Assembly: GCA_024362935.1 (NCBI GenBank)
Contig: JANCRA010000117.1
Coordinates: 806,001 to 870,000 of the forward strand
Direction of reading: 5' to 3'
DNA: 64,000 nt
Source of the DNA: Setophaga petechia
Lineage: Eukaryota > Chordata > Aves > Passeriformes > Parulidae
Shown here: positions 50,947 to 60,573 of the stretch, piece after piece
Layout: each line of letters opens with the position of its first letter
Position numbering within the stretch: position 1 is the stretch's first letter
Notes under the pieces: model-generated
What the model was told of the DNA's origin: nothing
Seen by the model: only the letters and a program-made list of their open reading frames with translations
Databases searched by the model: none
Program-made: the position numbers and the translations under genes

Positions 50947-53900
50947 GTACGGTGAGGGCTCCTGTGTGAGAGCTCCTCTGGGAGGGTTCCTTGGTGAGGC
51001 CTCCTGCATGAGGGCTCATCTGTGAGGGTTCCTCCATGAGGGTTCCTTGGTGAGAGCTCATCCGTGAGGGCTCCTCCATGAAGGTTCTTCTGTGAGGGTT
51101 CCTTGGTGAGGGTTCCTTGGTGAGAGTTACTCTCTGAGGGCTCCTTGGTGAGGGCTCCTTTTTGAGGGCTCCTCGGTGAAGGTTCCCTCATGAGGGTTCC
51201 TTCTTGAGGGCTCCTTGGTGCCCCTTCATGAGAGTTCCTCCATGAGGGCTCCTTGGTGCCCCTCCATGAGAGTTCCTCCATGAGGGTTCCTTGGTGAAGG
51301 TTCCTTCATGAGGGTTCCTCCATGAGGGCTCCTTGGTGAGGGTTCCTCCATGAGGGTTCCTTGGTGCCCCTCCATGAGAGTTCCTCCGTGAGGGTTCCTT
51401 GGTGAAGGTTCCTTCATGAGGGTTCCTTCTTGAGGGCTCCTTGGTGCCCCTCCATGCCAGCAGGGCTCAGGCAGGGCTTGGAGGGCCCTGGGCCTGAGCC
51501 CAGCTGAGATTTTGGCTCAGTGGCCCCCGGTGACACTTTAGAGACAGAGCAGATGATTTGCAGATGATTTGCAAGAAGTGATTTGCAAATTTGTCAGCGA
51601 GGGATGCTGCCCCCCAAAACCTGGGTTAGGGGGGATTTAAACCACCCAGGCCTGTTCTGGTGGCACAAAGGCTCAGGCACAGGCTGGAGGGAACGGGATT
51701 TAGGGGTGATGATGATGGGGTGGTCAGGGAGGGGATTTAGGGGTGATGATGATGGGGTGGTCAGGGAGGGGTTTTAGGGGTGATGATGATGGGGGGTGGT
51801 CAGGGAGGGGATTTAGGGGTGATGGGGTGGTCAGGGAGGGGATTTAGGGCTGAGGATGTGGTCAGGGAGGGGCTGCAGAGCGCAGCCTGAGCCCAGGCCA
51901 TCCAAAAATCACCCTGGGGCTGGGTTTGGCTCGTGGTGAAACCCCTGGTGCTTTCTGCAGCTTCCAGCTGCTGGGTGAGCGCGACTTTGTGTGAGTTTGT
52001 GTGACATTATATATGCCTATGAGGTTTTGTGTGACTTTGTGTGAGTTTTGGTGAGACTTTGTGTGAATTTTTGTGAGTTTTGTGTGACTTTGTGTGAGTT
52101 TTGTGTGAGTTTTTGTGTGACATTGACTTTGTGTGAATTTTTGTGTGACTCTGTGTGGCTTTGTGTGTTTGCACTGTCTCCGGGGCTGCTGTGGCTTCAT
52201 TTGCAGAAATGTGAAAGTCACATTTGCAAATGTTTGCAATGTTTGCAGGTTGCCACCGCCCTCCCTGGCTCCTCGTGGCCTGGGGACACTTCCCCTGCTC
52301 CCCCAGCCCTGCCTGGGGCAGCCTTTGGAGAACTGCAAAGAAATTGATTTCAGTGAGACAGAAACTCCCCGGTGAAACCCCTTTGATTGTGTTTTTACTG
52401 CAGTTCCCCAGCAAAGGGGGTGCCAGGGGGCTCCTGCCCACGGCCCCTCCTGCCCTCCTGGCTTGGGGCAGCTCTCCCTGCTGGGGGAGGAGGTTTTGGA
52501 GGAAATGCCCAACCCTGGAGGCCGTTGGGGCAGGAAACGCTTGGGGGGCTCCCCCAAAGGGGCTCCTTGCCCTGGGGGATTTGGGGAGGGGACATGGGGA
52601 CAGCCCTGAGGTGAAGAATGGAGCCCTGAGGGTTCTCCAGCTCAGGAAATCACCACAGCCCCCGTTCCCTGCACTCATGGCTTTATTCTTGCCTTGCAGC
52701 CAAAAATGCCAACTCTGCCCAGCTGGGTTGGCTCTGGGGGGCTGCAGAGGCAAAAATCCCCTGGAAGTGACCCCTGCCAGGCATCTGGGGGTGCCCCAGG
52801 GCCGTGCCACCCGTGGGGACAGGGACACTGCTCTGCCAGCGCCCAACCCATGCTGGTGTTTTAACATCCCTGGGGATTTCCCAGCCCCACAAATGTGAGT
52901 TCTGCCCCACTGGGACCATCCCAGAGCAGAACGGGGACCTCCAGGGCCTCTGGGTCACTCTGCTGTGGCTGCTGCCCCGGGGAGGGTGCAGAAACCCCAC
53001 ACTCCATGAAAACAACCCCACGAACACCCCCAGCCGTGACTTTGCTCTCGCTGGGAGGCAGCGGCTCCCACGCAGGCAAAAGGAAGCTCAGCCTGGCAGC
53101 CTCTGCAGCCACTTCCTCTGACACGGGGCTGGGGCTCGGCAGAGCGCGGGGCCCAGAGCCTGCCTGTGGCCCTGTGTCCCTCTGTCCCCGCTCTGTGTCC
53201 CCGTGTCCCCACTCTGTGTCCCTGTGTCCCCACTCTGTGTCCCCGTGTCCCCACTCTGTGTCCCTGTGTCCCCACTCTGTGTCCTTCTGTCCCCACTCCG
53301 TGTCCCTGTGTCCCCACTCTGTGTCCCCGTGTCCCCACTCTGTGTCCTTCTGTCCCCACTCTGTGTCCTTCTGTCCCCACTCCGTGTCCCTGTGTCCCCA
53401 CTCTGTGTCCCTGTGTCCCCACTCTGTGTCCTTCTGTCCCCGCTCTGTGTCCCTCTGTCCTCATACTGCTGTTGCAGTGTCCCCTGTCCCCACACCCGTG
53501 TCCCTGTGTCCCCAGCCCCTGTCCCTGTCCCCATACCCAGTGTCTCCATACAGTGTCCCCCGTGTCCCCATTGCTGTGTCCCTCTGTCCCCACACCCGTG
53601 TCCCTCTGTCCCACACTCCTGTCCCTCTGTCCCACACCCCTGTCCGTCTGTCCCACACCCCTGTCCGTCTGTCCCACACCCGTGTCCGTCTGTCCCCAGC
53701 CCGTTCCCGCAGTGTGATGCCCGCGGACCCCTCGGCGCTGCCGCGGCCGGACAAGCTGGGCTGGCTGCGCAAGCAGCGCTCCATCGTCCGGAACTGGCAG
53801 CTGCGCTTCTTCGTGCTGCGCGGGCAGCAGCTGCTCTACTACAAGGACGAGGACGAGGCCAAGCCGCAGGTGGGGCCGGGACCCCCGAGGGGCCGGGGCT

Positions 53901-56900
53901 GGGGAGGTGCCCCTGCCATGGCACGGGTGGCACTGCTGGGGCTTTTCCCACCCCAGCCATTCTGGGATCCCATGATTCCATTAAATGTATTTTATTTTAT
54001 TTTATTTTATTTTATTTTATTTTATTTTATTTTATTTTATATTTTATTTTATTTTATTTTATTTTATATTTTATTTTATTTTATTTTATTTTAATAGGGC
54101 TGCCTAGCTCTCCAGGGGAGCTCCATCAACGTACTGGCCACCAACCCCGAGGAAGGAGGGAAATTCATCTTTGAGATCATCCCGGGTGAGGACACCCCAC
54201 TCTGCTCTGGACATGTGTATTTTCTGCTCTCTACTTGAGTATTTTCTGCCCGGTAGCTGTGTTTTCCTGCCCGGTAAATGTGCATTTCTGTTCCGCAGGG
54301 GTGGCCGGCGAGCAGCCGCGGGCGGGGCAGGAGCCGTGCGTGCTCATGGCCAGCTCGCAGGCGGAGCTGGAGGAGTGGGTGAAATCCCTGCGGAGGGCGC
54401 TGGGCTCGGCCTCGGGAGGTAAAAACGGGAATTTCTGTCCTGGGAATGCAGCTGGGGGGGTTTGGCTCAGAAATCCCCGAAAATGGGGCTGCAGTGCTGA
54501 GGACAGCCAAGGATGAACATTTCTGGGCTCACCTCATCTTCCTCTTCAACCTCCTTTCTCACCCTGAAAAAGTTCTTGAGAAAAGCTCCCATTCAGGGAT
54601 AAAGCCCTGAAAAAATGTTGGTTTTTACCTGCCAATCTCCTCACTTTGCTTTGCCCCTTCCTTTTCTTGCCCAGCCCATCCTTCCTGTGATTTCTGGGAA
54701 TTCTGGGAATTCCATCCTTTCTGCTCCCATTTTTCTGGGCTGGAAAGGGATGGGTTTGTCTGAGCTGGGAGATGGGAGAAAGGTTTTGATTGGAATGGGA
54801 GATGGGAAAAGGTCTTGATTGGAATGGGAGATTGGAGAAGGGTTTTACTTGGAATGGGAAATAGGAGAAGGGTTTTTCTCCCTTTTCCTTGGTTCTCCAC
54901 CCCTGTGAATGCAGTGAGGAGAGCTGCAGACACTTTATGTGGAGTTCAGAGTTTTTCACCAGCCCAGAGTGTGGAAACCCCAAAGCCACACCCTGAGCTG
55001 CGCCCCGTGTCCCCAGGGGTGTTCGGGCAGTGCCTGGCACAGACCATGGCCCAGGAGCAGAGGTTTGGGCAGCCCCTGGTGCCCATGGTGGTGCAGAAGA
55101 GCGCCGAGTTCATCCTGGAGCACGGCGTGGCCGAGGAGGGAATCTTCCGCCTGCCCGGCCAGGACAGCCTGGTCCGGCAGCTCCGCGACGCCTTCGACGC
55201 CGGGGAGAGACCCTCCTTCAGCAGGTGACACTGCTGCCCCCAGCCTGCCCCGGGGACACCCCCCGAGCCCTGCAGGAACCAGGAGCCCTCCAGAGGGGTG
55301 TGAGGGGAGAGGGGATCCAGCAGGAACCTTCCAGAAGGGATCGAGGAGGAGAAAGAATTCAGAAAGGCTTGAGTAAGGGAGGGGATTCAGCAGGAGCCTT
55401 CCAGAAGGGATTGAGGAGGAGAGGATCCATCAGGAACCTTCCAGAAGGGATTGAGGAGGATCCATCAGGAACCTTCCAGAAGGGATTGAGGAGGAGAGGA
55501 TCCATCAGGAACCTTCCAGAAGGGATTGAGGAGGATCCATCAGGAACCTTCCAGAAGGGATTGAGGAGGAGAGGATCCATCAGGAACCTTCCTAAGGACC
55601 TGGGGAGGAGAAAGAATTCAGAAGGGCTTGAAGAAGAGAGGGGATCCATCAGGAACCTTCCAGAAGGGATTGAGGAGGAGAAAGAATTCAGAAGGGCTTG
55701 AGGAAGGGAGGGGATCCAGCAGGAACCTTCCAGAGGGTCTTGAGGAGGAGAGTGAATTCAGCGGGAACCTTCCACAAGGGTTTTACCTGGAATGGGAGAT
55801 GGGAGAAGGGTTTTGCCTGGAATGAGGAGCTGGGAGAAAGGTTTTCCTCCCTTTTCCTTGGTTCTCCACCCCTGTGAACACAGGGACAGGAGCCAGGGTG
55901 ATGCTCCAGAACTGCAGCTCCCACTGGCTAAACTGGGTGAAGAAAAGAGATTTCCCCAAGCAGGGCAGGGAGGTTGAGGCTAAATGTGGGTGAAGAAAAG
56001 AGATTTTAGGTTCCCCAAGCAGGGCAGGGAGGTTGGGGCAGTCCCCGGGCCGGGCCCTGCTGGCTCTGAGTGTCCCTTGCTCCCTGCAGGGACACCGATG
56101 TCCACACCGTGGCCTCCCTGCTCAAGCTGTACCTGCGGGAGCTGCCCGAGCCCGTGGTGCCCTGGCTGCAGTACGAGGATTTCCTGCTCTGCGGGCAGGC
56201 TCTGGAGGCTGACGAGACAAAGGTAGAGCTGCTTTTGTTTTCCTCCTCCCAGCCCTGAAATCAGTTCCAGTGCCAGGGCATGCTCTGAGCTGCAGGGGCT
56301 GAGGGCACTGAGCAAGGCTTGGGAATCTGGGGAGAGAAAAAGGGAAAAAATTAAAAAGAAAAACTCCCCCAAAGCCAGTGGGGTTTTCCCAACGTGGGCA
56401 CAGGGGTTTGTGAATTTTAAAGCTTCAATTTCTGCTTCTCTTTGGGGTTAAACATGTCCAGAATGTCCACAAGATGCTGGAGGAGCTGAGGCAGGATCAG
56501 CTCTTCCAGAGCTTGGGTTGGGCTGGGCTGGGGGGGACCCTGCTCCTGCTGGGGCTGCCCTCATTGCTGAGCCCTGCAGAACATCCCATGGAGAGATGGA
56601 GCTCAAACCAGAGTCATGGAATTCCTGAGTTTGGCAGAGATCCCCAAGATCATCATCACCACCCCCAGGGTCACCCCGAGTGCCACCACACGTGTTTGGA
56701 GCTGTCCCAGGGCTGGGGACACGGGGAGACCCCACACAGGCATGGCTGGAGTGAGCAGGAGCAGTTCCTGGGTCCCAGGAACCCTCCTGGAGCTGTTTGT
56801 CACCATGTAGGGCCACCAGGAGCTCCTGAAGCAGCTGTCCCTCCTCCCCAGAGACAACTACAACCTCCTGAGCTACATCTGCAGGTCAGTGCCCTGCACG

Positions 56901-59900
56901 GGCCAGCCCAGCTTTGGTGCTGGGGACAGAAATGGCACCCCAGGGATGCCCCCTCCAGGCACAGCCTCCCTAAGCTGAGCTTTGCTTCCCTTTGAGCCAC
57001 CAGGGCCTGATTTTGGTAGAGGAGAATTCCAGCCCTGGGATAAACCCCCTGGGAATGTCTGAGCACAAATCCCCTGGGAATCCAAACCAGGTGTAGCTTT
57101 CCTGGACAAAACCCTGTGCACCAAACCCTCCAGGTTTCACCAGGGTGGGATCTGAGGAGGGGATTCCCTTCCTTCCTTCCTCCCCTTGGGAACAGCTCCT
57201 CTTTTATTCTGGTACCAGTTCACTCCTGAGGGTTTCTGTCCTTGTGACTGAGAGGAGGAGCTGGGAGGAGGAATCAGGATTTTTCCACCAGGATTTTTTG
57301 CCAGATCCCACCTCTGAAATGTGAAATATTTGCTGTGGGATCCTGGCAGGTTTCTCTATGAAATCCAGCTGAACTCCAGCGTCAACAAGATGAGTGTGGA
57401 CAACCTGGCCACAGTGATGGGGGTGAACCTGATCAGGCCCAGGGTGGAGGACCCTGCAGTCATCATGAGAGGTAAAAGGGACCCTGGAGGAGATGGAATA
57501 TTTTGAGGCATATGGAGGAATTTCAATATCCTGGAGGATATTTCAATTTTGAGGCATCCACAGCCTCAGAATTTCTGTGCTGCAGCTGAAAGAAAGGCAG
57601 AAATGTGCTGGGGCCCAGGGCAGAGCCCAGCTGAGTGTTTGCTGGGCTGTAAATGTGTTTGTGGTGACAAAAACCCCCTCAGGAACTGCCAAAGTGACAA
57701 AACCTCCCCTCATGGAGTTCAGCAGACTCAGGGAATTGCTGAGGTCATCTCTGAGCTGCTCAGGGCAGGAAGGTGTAAAATCCTTCTTGGGGGAGCAGAG
57801 GAAACTCAGGGAAATGTGGGTGCTCCTTTACTTTTATGCTGGATTATATATATATATGTATATATATATATTTTTTTTTTTTACTTAGGGATGGGATAAC
57901 TGAGAGTTGTTTTAAAATTTTTAATTCAATTTTTAGTCTTCTGTGAAGAGTGAGATAATATAGATGTTATAATTTACATTATTACAATTAGAAGTAAACT
58001 ATTTTTAATGACAATATATTTTAAGTGATTTTTGCTCTATTAGTTTTACAATAGAGCAAAATAATTTAATTTAATAATTTTAATAATTTAATAATTTAAA
58101 ATTACTTTTTGTGGGTCTTATTATAAAGTATTTTTTTAGTTCTATTTTTTAAAAGTATTTAGTCTTATTTGTAAGGCTATTTTTTGAAACTTATTTCCAG
58201 TTTATTTTTTTTCAAGATTTGTTTTATTTTATGGTATTTTTCAGCCACTTAAGGTTTGTATGTAGATGTAAACTCTGCGAGTCTTCTGTCAGGCATTGAG
58301 AATTTTCCACAAACCCATTTCCCACACTTTTACTCACTCCATTTACTTCATTTGGCTTTTTGGTCCCGCTCATTTTCTGCCCCACCTCCATTTCAGCCAG
58401 CTCAAAGCCTGGGGGTGCCAGGGGTCCCTGGCTCTGCCCTGATGCTCTGTGCTCCCCCAGGCACACCCCAGGTGCAGAGGGTGATGACAGTGATGATCAG
58501 CGACCACCAGGAGCTCTTCCCCCCCTCCAAGGACGAGCCTCCCTCCCCACCTGCCCCCAAAAACGAGAAGAAAGCTCCTGTCCCTCGCAGCTCCGTGGGC
58601 TGGGGGGCTGCAGAGGACCCCAGGGGCTCCACCCCACGGCACACGGTAAGCCTAGGCTCATTAAATAAATTAATTAATTAACCTACGTTCATTAAACGTG
58701 TGGTTAATTGTGGCAGGCTCTGACAGGTCAGAGAGCCCTAAAAGCATTTGCTATTTATGGGTTCAAAAGCTGTGTCTGTCACCCCTGGAATATTTACATC
58801 AGGAAAATGATGTGGATAAACTTTCCACTTTCCTGTGGAAAATCTGCTGCTCTGGGGAATATGAAAACTCCCAAAGCTTTTTGGCCCTAGCACATGAAAC
58901 CTTTCCAGCTCAGGCTGGTGAGGGGAAAACACTGAGGGTTAAAGGCTTTTCTTCAAAGGGATCCCTGCAAAAATCATAAATTTGGTGCAATTCAAAGTGG
59001 ATTTTAATGAAGAACTGTGGCCAGCATGTCCCAATGCGCCCTTGGTAAAGCTCTGTGCCCTGGCTGCCCCAGGGCTCTGTTTTGCAGAGGGATCACCCCA
59101 ATTTCAGCAGCAGCCCTGGCCCTGCTGCCACCTCGAGCGTCCCTGGGGAGGACTCGGAGCCCACGGCCACGCTGGGAACGTGGAAAACCCAGCCAAGGAA
59201 AAGAACCCAGACTCTCCCCAGCAGGAAACCCTTCCTGGCAGCCCCAGGGGACAAGGGCAGGAGTGATGCCCTGGCCAGTGACTTCTGGAAGAGCAGCCCG
59301 CGCCCCCTGGCCTGTGAGGGACACAAGAGAACCTTGTCCCACGATCTCTTCAAGCTGCTGGACCTGCACAGGGCTGCAAGCTGTGACAGCAGCGTGGCAG
59401 AGAGCGGGGAGGGCAGCGGCTCCAGCCCCAGCCCTGCCAGCAGCGCCTCTGAGAAGGAATTCCTGCCCTGCTTCAGCCCCTGCCACGAGCCAAGGGAGCC
59501 TGGCAGCCCCAGCAGCAGCCCTGCTGAGGAGCCCCGAGCTGAGCAGCACAGCAGGGAGTTCCTGCAGGGCGTGATCCACAAGCTGGAGAAGGATTTGGAG
59601 GAGCAGAGGAGTGACTACGAGGGGCAGGTGGACAGGTAACTGCAGGAGCAGCTCGTGGTGTGACAGCAAACACTGCAGATGGTTCACCAGCAGGTCAGGC
59701 AGGATGTCACAGCAGTGATCCGTGGTAAAACACAGCTGTTAGCAGGCAGGTCAGTGTGCTGCACTGCATGAGCTGTGGGTGATGGATTATTCCAACATCA
59801 GTGCTCTGTACCTCTTACCCACCATGCAGTGGCACTGCAGTGTTCCTGCAGCCCTCTGCACAATTCCTGCCATAATTCCTGTTATTACCATGAGATTGGA

Positions 59901-60573
59901 CCATCAACTCTCCAGAATTCACCTGCAGCATTATTCCACCATGGGCTGTAACCATCAGCCATGGATATTGTTATTATCATTATTATCCCATTATAAATAC
60001 AGATCACATTTATTGATTTATTGGATTGAGTTGTGTGGCCACTGAAGGGCTCAGGGCAGCACCTCTGGCTTGTTTTGGTGCTGAGAGAGTCTGAGGTCAG
60101 TTTCCTTGAGAGTCAAATGATTTCCCAGCCCTTTTCTAACCCAACCCAATCCAACCCAATCCAATCCAACCCAATCCAACCCAATCCAACCCAATCCAAC
60201 CCAATCCAATCCAATCCAATCCAATCCAATCCAATCCAATCCAATCCAATCCAACCCAACCCAACCCAACCCAACCCAATCCAATCCAATCCAATCCAAC
60301 CCAATCCAATCCAGTCCAGACCAGTCCAATCCAATCCTTTCATGCTCTGTTTCCCTTTGCAGCCTCCAGAAGGAAAACTACGAGGTGTGGGCCAAGGTGG
60401 TGAGGCTGAAGGAGGAGCTGGAGCAGGAGAGGAAGAGGAGTGGGGAGCTGGAGCTGAGGCTGAAGAACGCGGAGTGCTCGCGGGAGGAGCTGGAGAGGAA
60501 AACCAGGATGCTCGAGGAGGAGATAAAAAACTTAACGAAAGCCACGAGTCAAACTGGTGCCAAAACCAACTAG
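50886..60573 (+). CDS. ARHGAP25: ARHGAP25 gene, complete coding region in 11 exons
   Basis: Rho GTPase-activating protein 25 accelerates GTP hydrolysis by Rac and is mainly expressed in blood leukocytes, where it restrains phagocytosis and migration. The eleven exons join to 639 residues plus TAG, against about 645 in mammals. Domains: an N-terminal [14 protein letters not shown] leader; a PH domain (about 38-143, [20 protein letters not shown]); a RhoGAP domain (about 147-350, arginine finger R191 in EEGIFRLPG and the [13 protein letters not shown] block); a Ser/Pro-rich linker (about 350-560); and a C-terminal coiled coil (about 571-632). The leader, [14 protein letters not shown] and [12 protein letters not shown] motifs separate it from ARHGAP22 and ARHGAP24. 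Translation starts at 50886; Met27 in exon 2 is a possible alternative start. Identified from remembered family sequence. Confidence 0.95.
50948..51455 (+). repeat. 14-15 bp array starting at the ARHGAP25 exon 1 donor
   Basis: About 34 copies of GGTGAGGGTTCCTCC/GAGGGCTCCTTGGT-type units. Seven contain an exact GGTGAG (50951, 50993, 51049, 51105, 51119, 51147, 51335), the core of a strong 5' splice site. The array starts within the donor region itself (G|GTACGGTGAGGGCTCC). Confidence 0.92.
51685..51870. repeat. ~47-bp repeat, 4-5 copies
   Basis: GGGGATTTAGGGGTGATGAT followed by GATGGGGTGGTCAGGGA. In ARHGAP25 intron 1. Confidence 0.92.
51975..52170. repeat. TGTGTGACTTTGTGTGAGTTT repeat
   Basis: Irregular 10-24 bp T/G-rich units with several GTGAGT motifs (TTTTGGTGAG, TGTGTGAGTTT), in ARHGAP25 intron 1. 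Confidence 0.85.
52171..53155. other. ARHGAP25 intron 1, unique part
   Basis: About 1 kb of GC-rich non-repetitive intron. No exon recognised. Confidence 0.45.
53160..53698. repeat. 20-bp minisatellite ending at the ARHGAP25 exon 2 acceptor
   Basis: About 27 units of TGTGTCCCTGTGTCCCCACT, changing to TGTCCGTCTGTCCCACACCC in the last 130 bp. The final unit ends in the acceptor itself (TGTCCGTCTGTCCCCAG). A second TGTCCCCAG at about 53513 could serve as a decoy acceptor. Confidence 0.95.
53700..53869 (+). CDS. ARHGAP25: ARHGAP25 exon 2 (PH domain start)
   Basis: Begins [11 protein letters not shown] and continues [20 protein letters not shown], then [18 protein letters not shown]. The acceptor is GTCCCCAG|CCCG; the 540-bp pyrimidine-rich array before it forms the tract. 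The donor is CAG|GTGGGG. Confidence 0.95.
53900..53982 (+). mobile_element. CR1 LINE 3'-end fragment
   Basis: CCCTGCCATGGCACGGGTGG, then CCCACCCCAGCCATTCTGGG and ATCCCATGATTCC, include the terminal ATTCTATGATTC-like octamer region of CR1. The pentanucleotide array that follows may have grown from its tail. Confidence 0.65.
53986..54092. repeat. (TTTTA)n microsatellite at the exon 3 acceptor
   Basis: About 21 TTTTA pentamers, with two 6-bp irregularities, ending 5 bp before ARHGAP25 exon 3. It therefore forms the polypyrimidine tract. Confidence 0.97.
54098..54185 (+). CDS. ARHGAP25: ARHGAP25 exon 3 (PH domain)
   Basis: Encodes [20 protein letters not shown], then GKFIFEIIP. The acceptor is TTAATAG|GGC, five bases after a (TTTTA)n array. 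The donor is CCGG|GTGAGG. Confidence 0.94.
54299..54418 (+). CDS. ARHGAP25: ARHGAP25 exon 4 (PH domain end)
   Basis: Encodes [20 protein letters not shown], then [19 protein letters not shown], the last PH strand and the alpha helix with its conserved Trp. The acceptor is TCCGCAG|GGGT and the donor GGAG|GTAAAA. Confidence 0.95.
54420..55016. other. ARHGAP25 intron 4
   Basis: Contains 3-4 copies of a 26-30 bp GGAATGGGAGATGGGAAAAG repeat at 54765-54870. Otherwise unique. Confidence 0.6.
55017..55224 (+). CDS. ARHGAP25: ARHGAP25 exon 5 (RhoGAP, arginine finger)
   Basis: Encodes [20 protein letters not shown], then [20 protein letters not shown] and [28 protein letters not shown]. The Arg of GIFRLPG (residue 191) is the catalytic arginine finger. 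The acceptor is CCCCAG|GGGT and the donor AGCAG|GTGACA. Confidence 0.96.
55310..55830. repeat. 30-36 bp minisatellite in ARHGAP25 intron 5
   Basis: About 13 copies of GGATCCATCAGGAACCTTCC followed by AGAAGGGATTGAGGAGGAGA. The end blends into a GGAATGGGAGATGGGAGAAG segment shared with intron 4. Confidence 0.94.
56090..56222 (+). CDS. ARHGAP25: ARHGAP25 exon 6 (RhoGAP)
   Basis: Encodes [20 protein letters not shown], then [24 protein letters not shown], the conserved K-x-x-L-R-E-L-P-x-P-V helix of RhoGAP domains. The acceptor is CTGCAG|GGAC and the donor AAAG|GTAGAG. Confidence 0.96.
56585..56745 (-). mobile_element. CR1 LINE fragment in ARHGAP25 intron 6
   Basis: GAGTCATGGAATTCCTGAGT, then TTGGCAGAGATCCCCAAGAT and CATCATCACC, follow the antisense CR1 3' consensus (ATCATGGAATCATTAGGTTGGA...CCAAGATCATC). 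Confidence 0.65.
56811..56884 (+). CDS. ARHGAP25: ARHGAP25 exon 7 (RhoGAP)
   Basis: Encodes [24 protein letters not shown]. The acceptor is CATGTAG|GGCC and the donor GCAG|GTCAGT. Confidence 0.94.
57350..57471 (+). CDS. ARHGAP25: ARHGAP25 exon 8 (RhoGAP)
   Basis: Encodes [20 protein letters not shown], then [20 protein letters not shown]. It holds the N-K-M-x-x-x-N-L-A segment whose Asn contacts the GTPase. The acceptor is TGGCAG|GTTT and the donor AGAG|GTAAAA. Confidence 0.96.
57472..58460. other. ARHGAP25 intron 8
   Basis: Unique sequence with (TA)n/poly-T at 57846-57885 and an AT-rich stretch to 58250. No exon seen. Confidence 0.5.
58461..58645 (+). CDS. ARHGAP25: ARHGAP25 exon 9
   Basis: Encodes [20 protein letters not shown], then [20 protein letters not shown] and [21 protein letters not shown]: the last RhoGAP helix and the start of the linker. 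The acceptor is CCCCCAG|GCAC and the donor ACG|GTAAGC. Confidence 0.95.
58646..59087. other. ARHGAP25 intron 9
   Basis: 442 bp of unique sequence with a short TTAAATAAATTAATTAATTA motif at its start. No extra exon seen. Confidence 0.5.
59088..59635 (+). CDS. ARHGAP25: ARHGAP25 exon 10 (Ser/Pro-rich linker)
   Basis: Encodes residues 388-569: [20 protein letters not shown] at the start, [20 protein letters not shown] and [19 protein letters not shown] in the middle, and [20 protein letters not shown] at the end. The middle contains conserved phosphorylatable RKRTQT and KRTLS motifs. The start of the coiled coil is at the 3' end. The acceptor is TTTGCAG|AGGG and the donor ACAG|GTAACT. Confidence 0.94.
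59636..60130. other. ARHGAP25 intron 10, unique part
   Basis: Non-repetitive intron before the pentamer array; nothing else recognised. Confidence 0.5.
60135..60340. repeat. (CCAAT/CCAAC)n pentanucleotide array
   Basis: About 41 pentamers CCAAT and CCAAC, ending about 22 bp upstream of the last ARHGAP25 exon. It occupies the branch-point region of that intron. Confidence 0.97.
60363..60573 (+). CDS. ARHGAP25: ARHGAP25 exon 11 (coiled coil, stop)
   Basis: Encodes [20 protein letters not shown], then [39 protein letters not shown] and [10 protein letters not shown], with TAG at 60571-60573. A heptad-rich coiled coil typical of the FilGAP subfamily. The acceptor is TTTGCAG|CCTC; a CCAAT pentamer array ends about 20 bp upstream. 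Confidence 0.96.

Noticed and set aside
50132..51025. 297-codon plus-strand open frame upstream of ARHGAP25
   Set aside because: GC-rich promoter/5'UTR DNA, and overlaps a CR1 tail and the real exon 1 in another frame. No recognisable protein.
53160..53700. Telomeric or subtelomeric repeat
   Set aside because: Units are TGTCCCCACTC-like, not TTAGGG, and the array is internal to ARHGAP25 intron 1.
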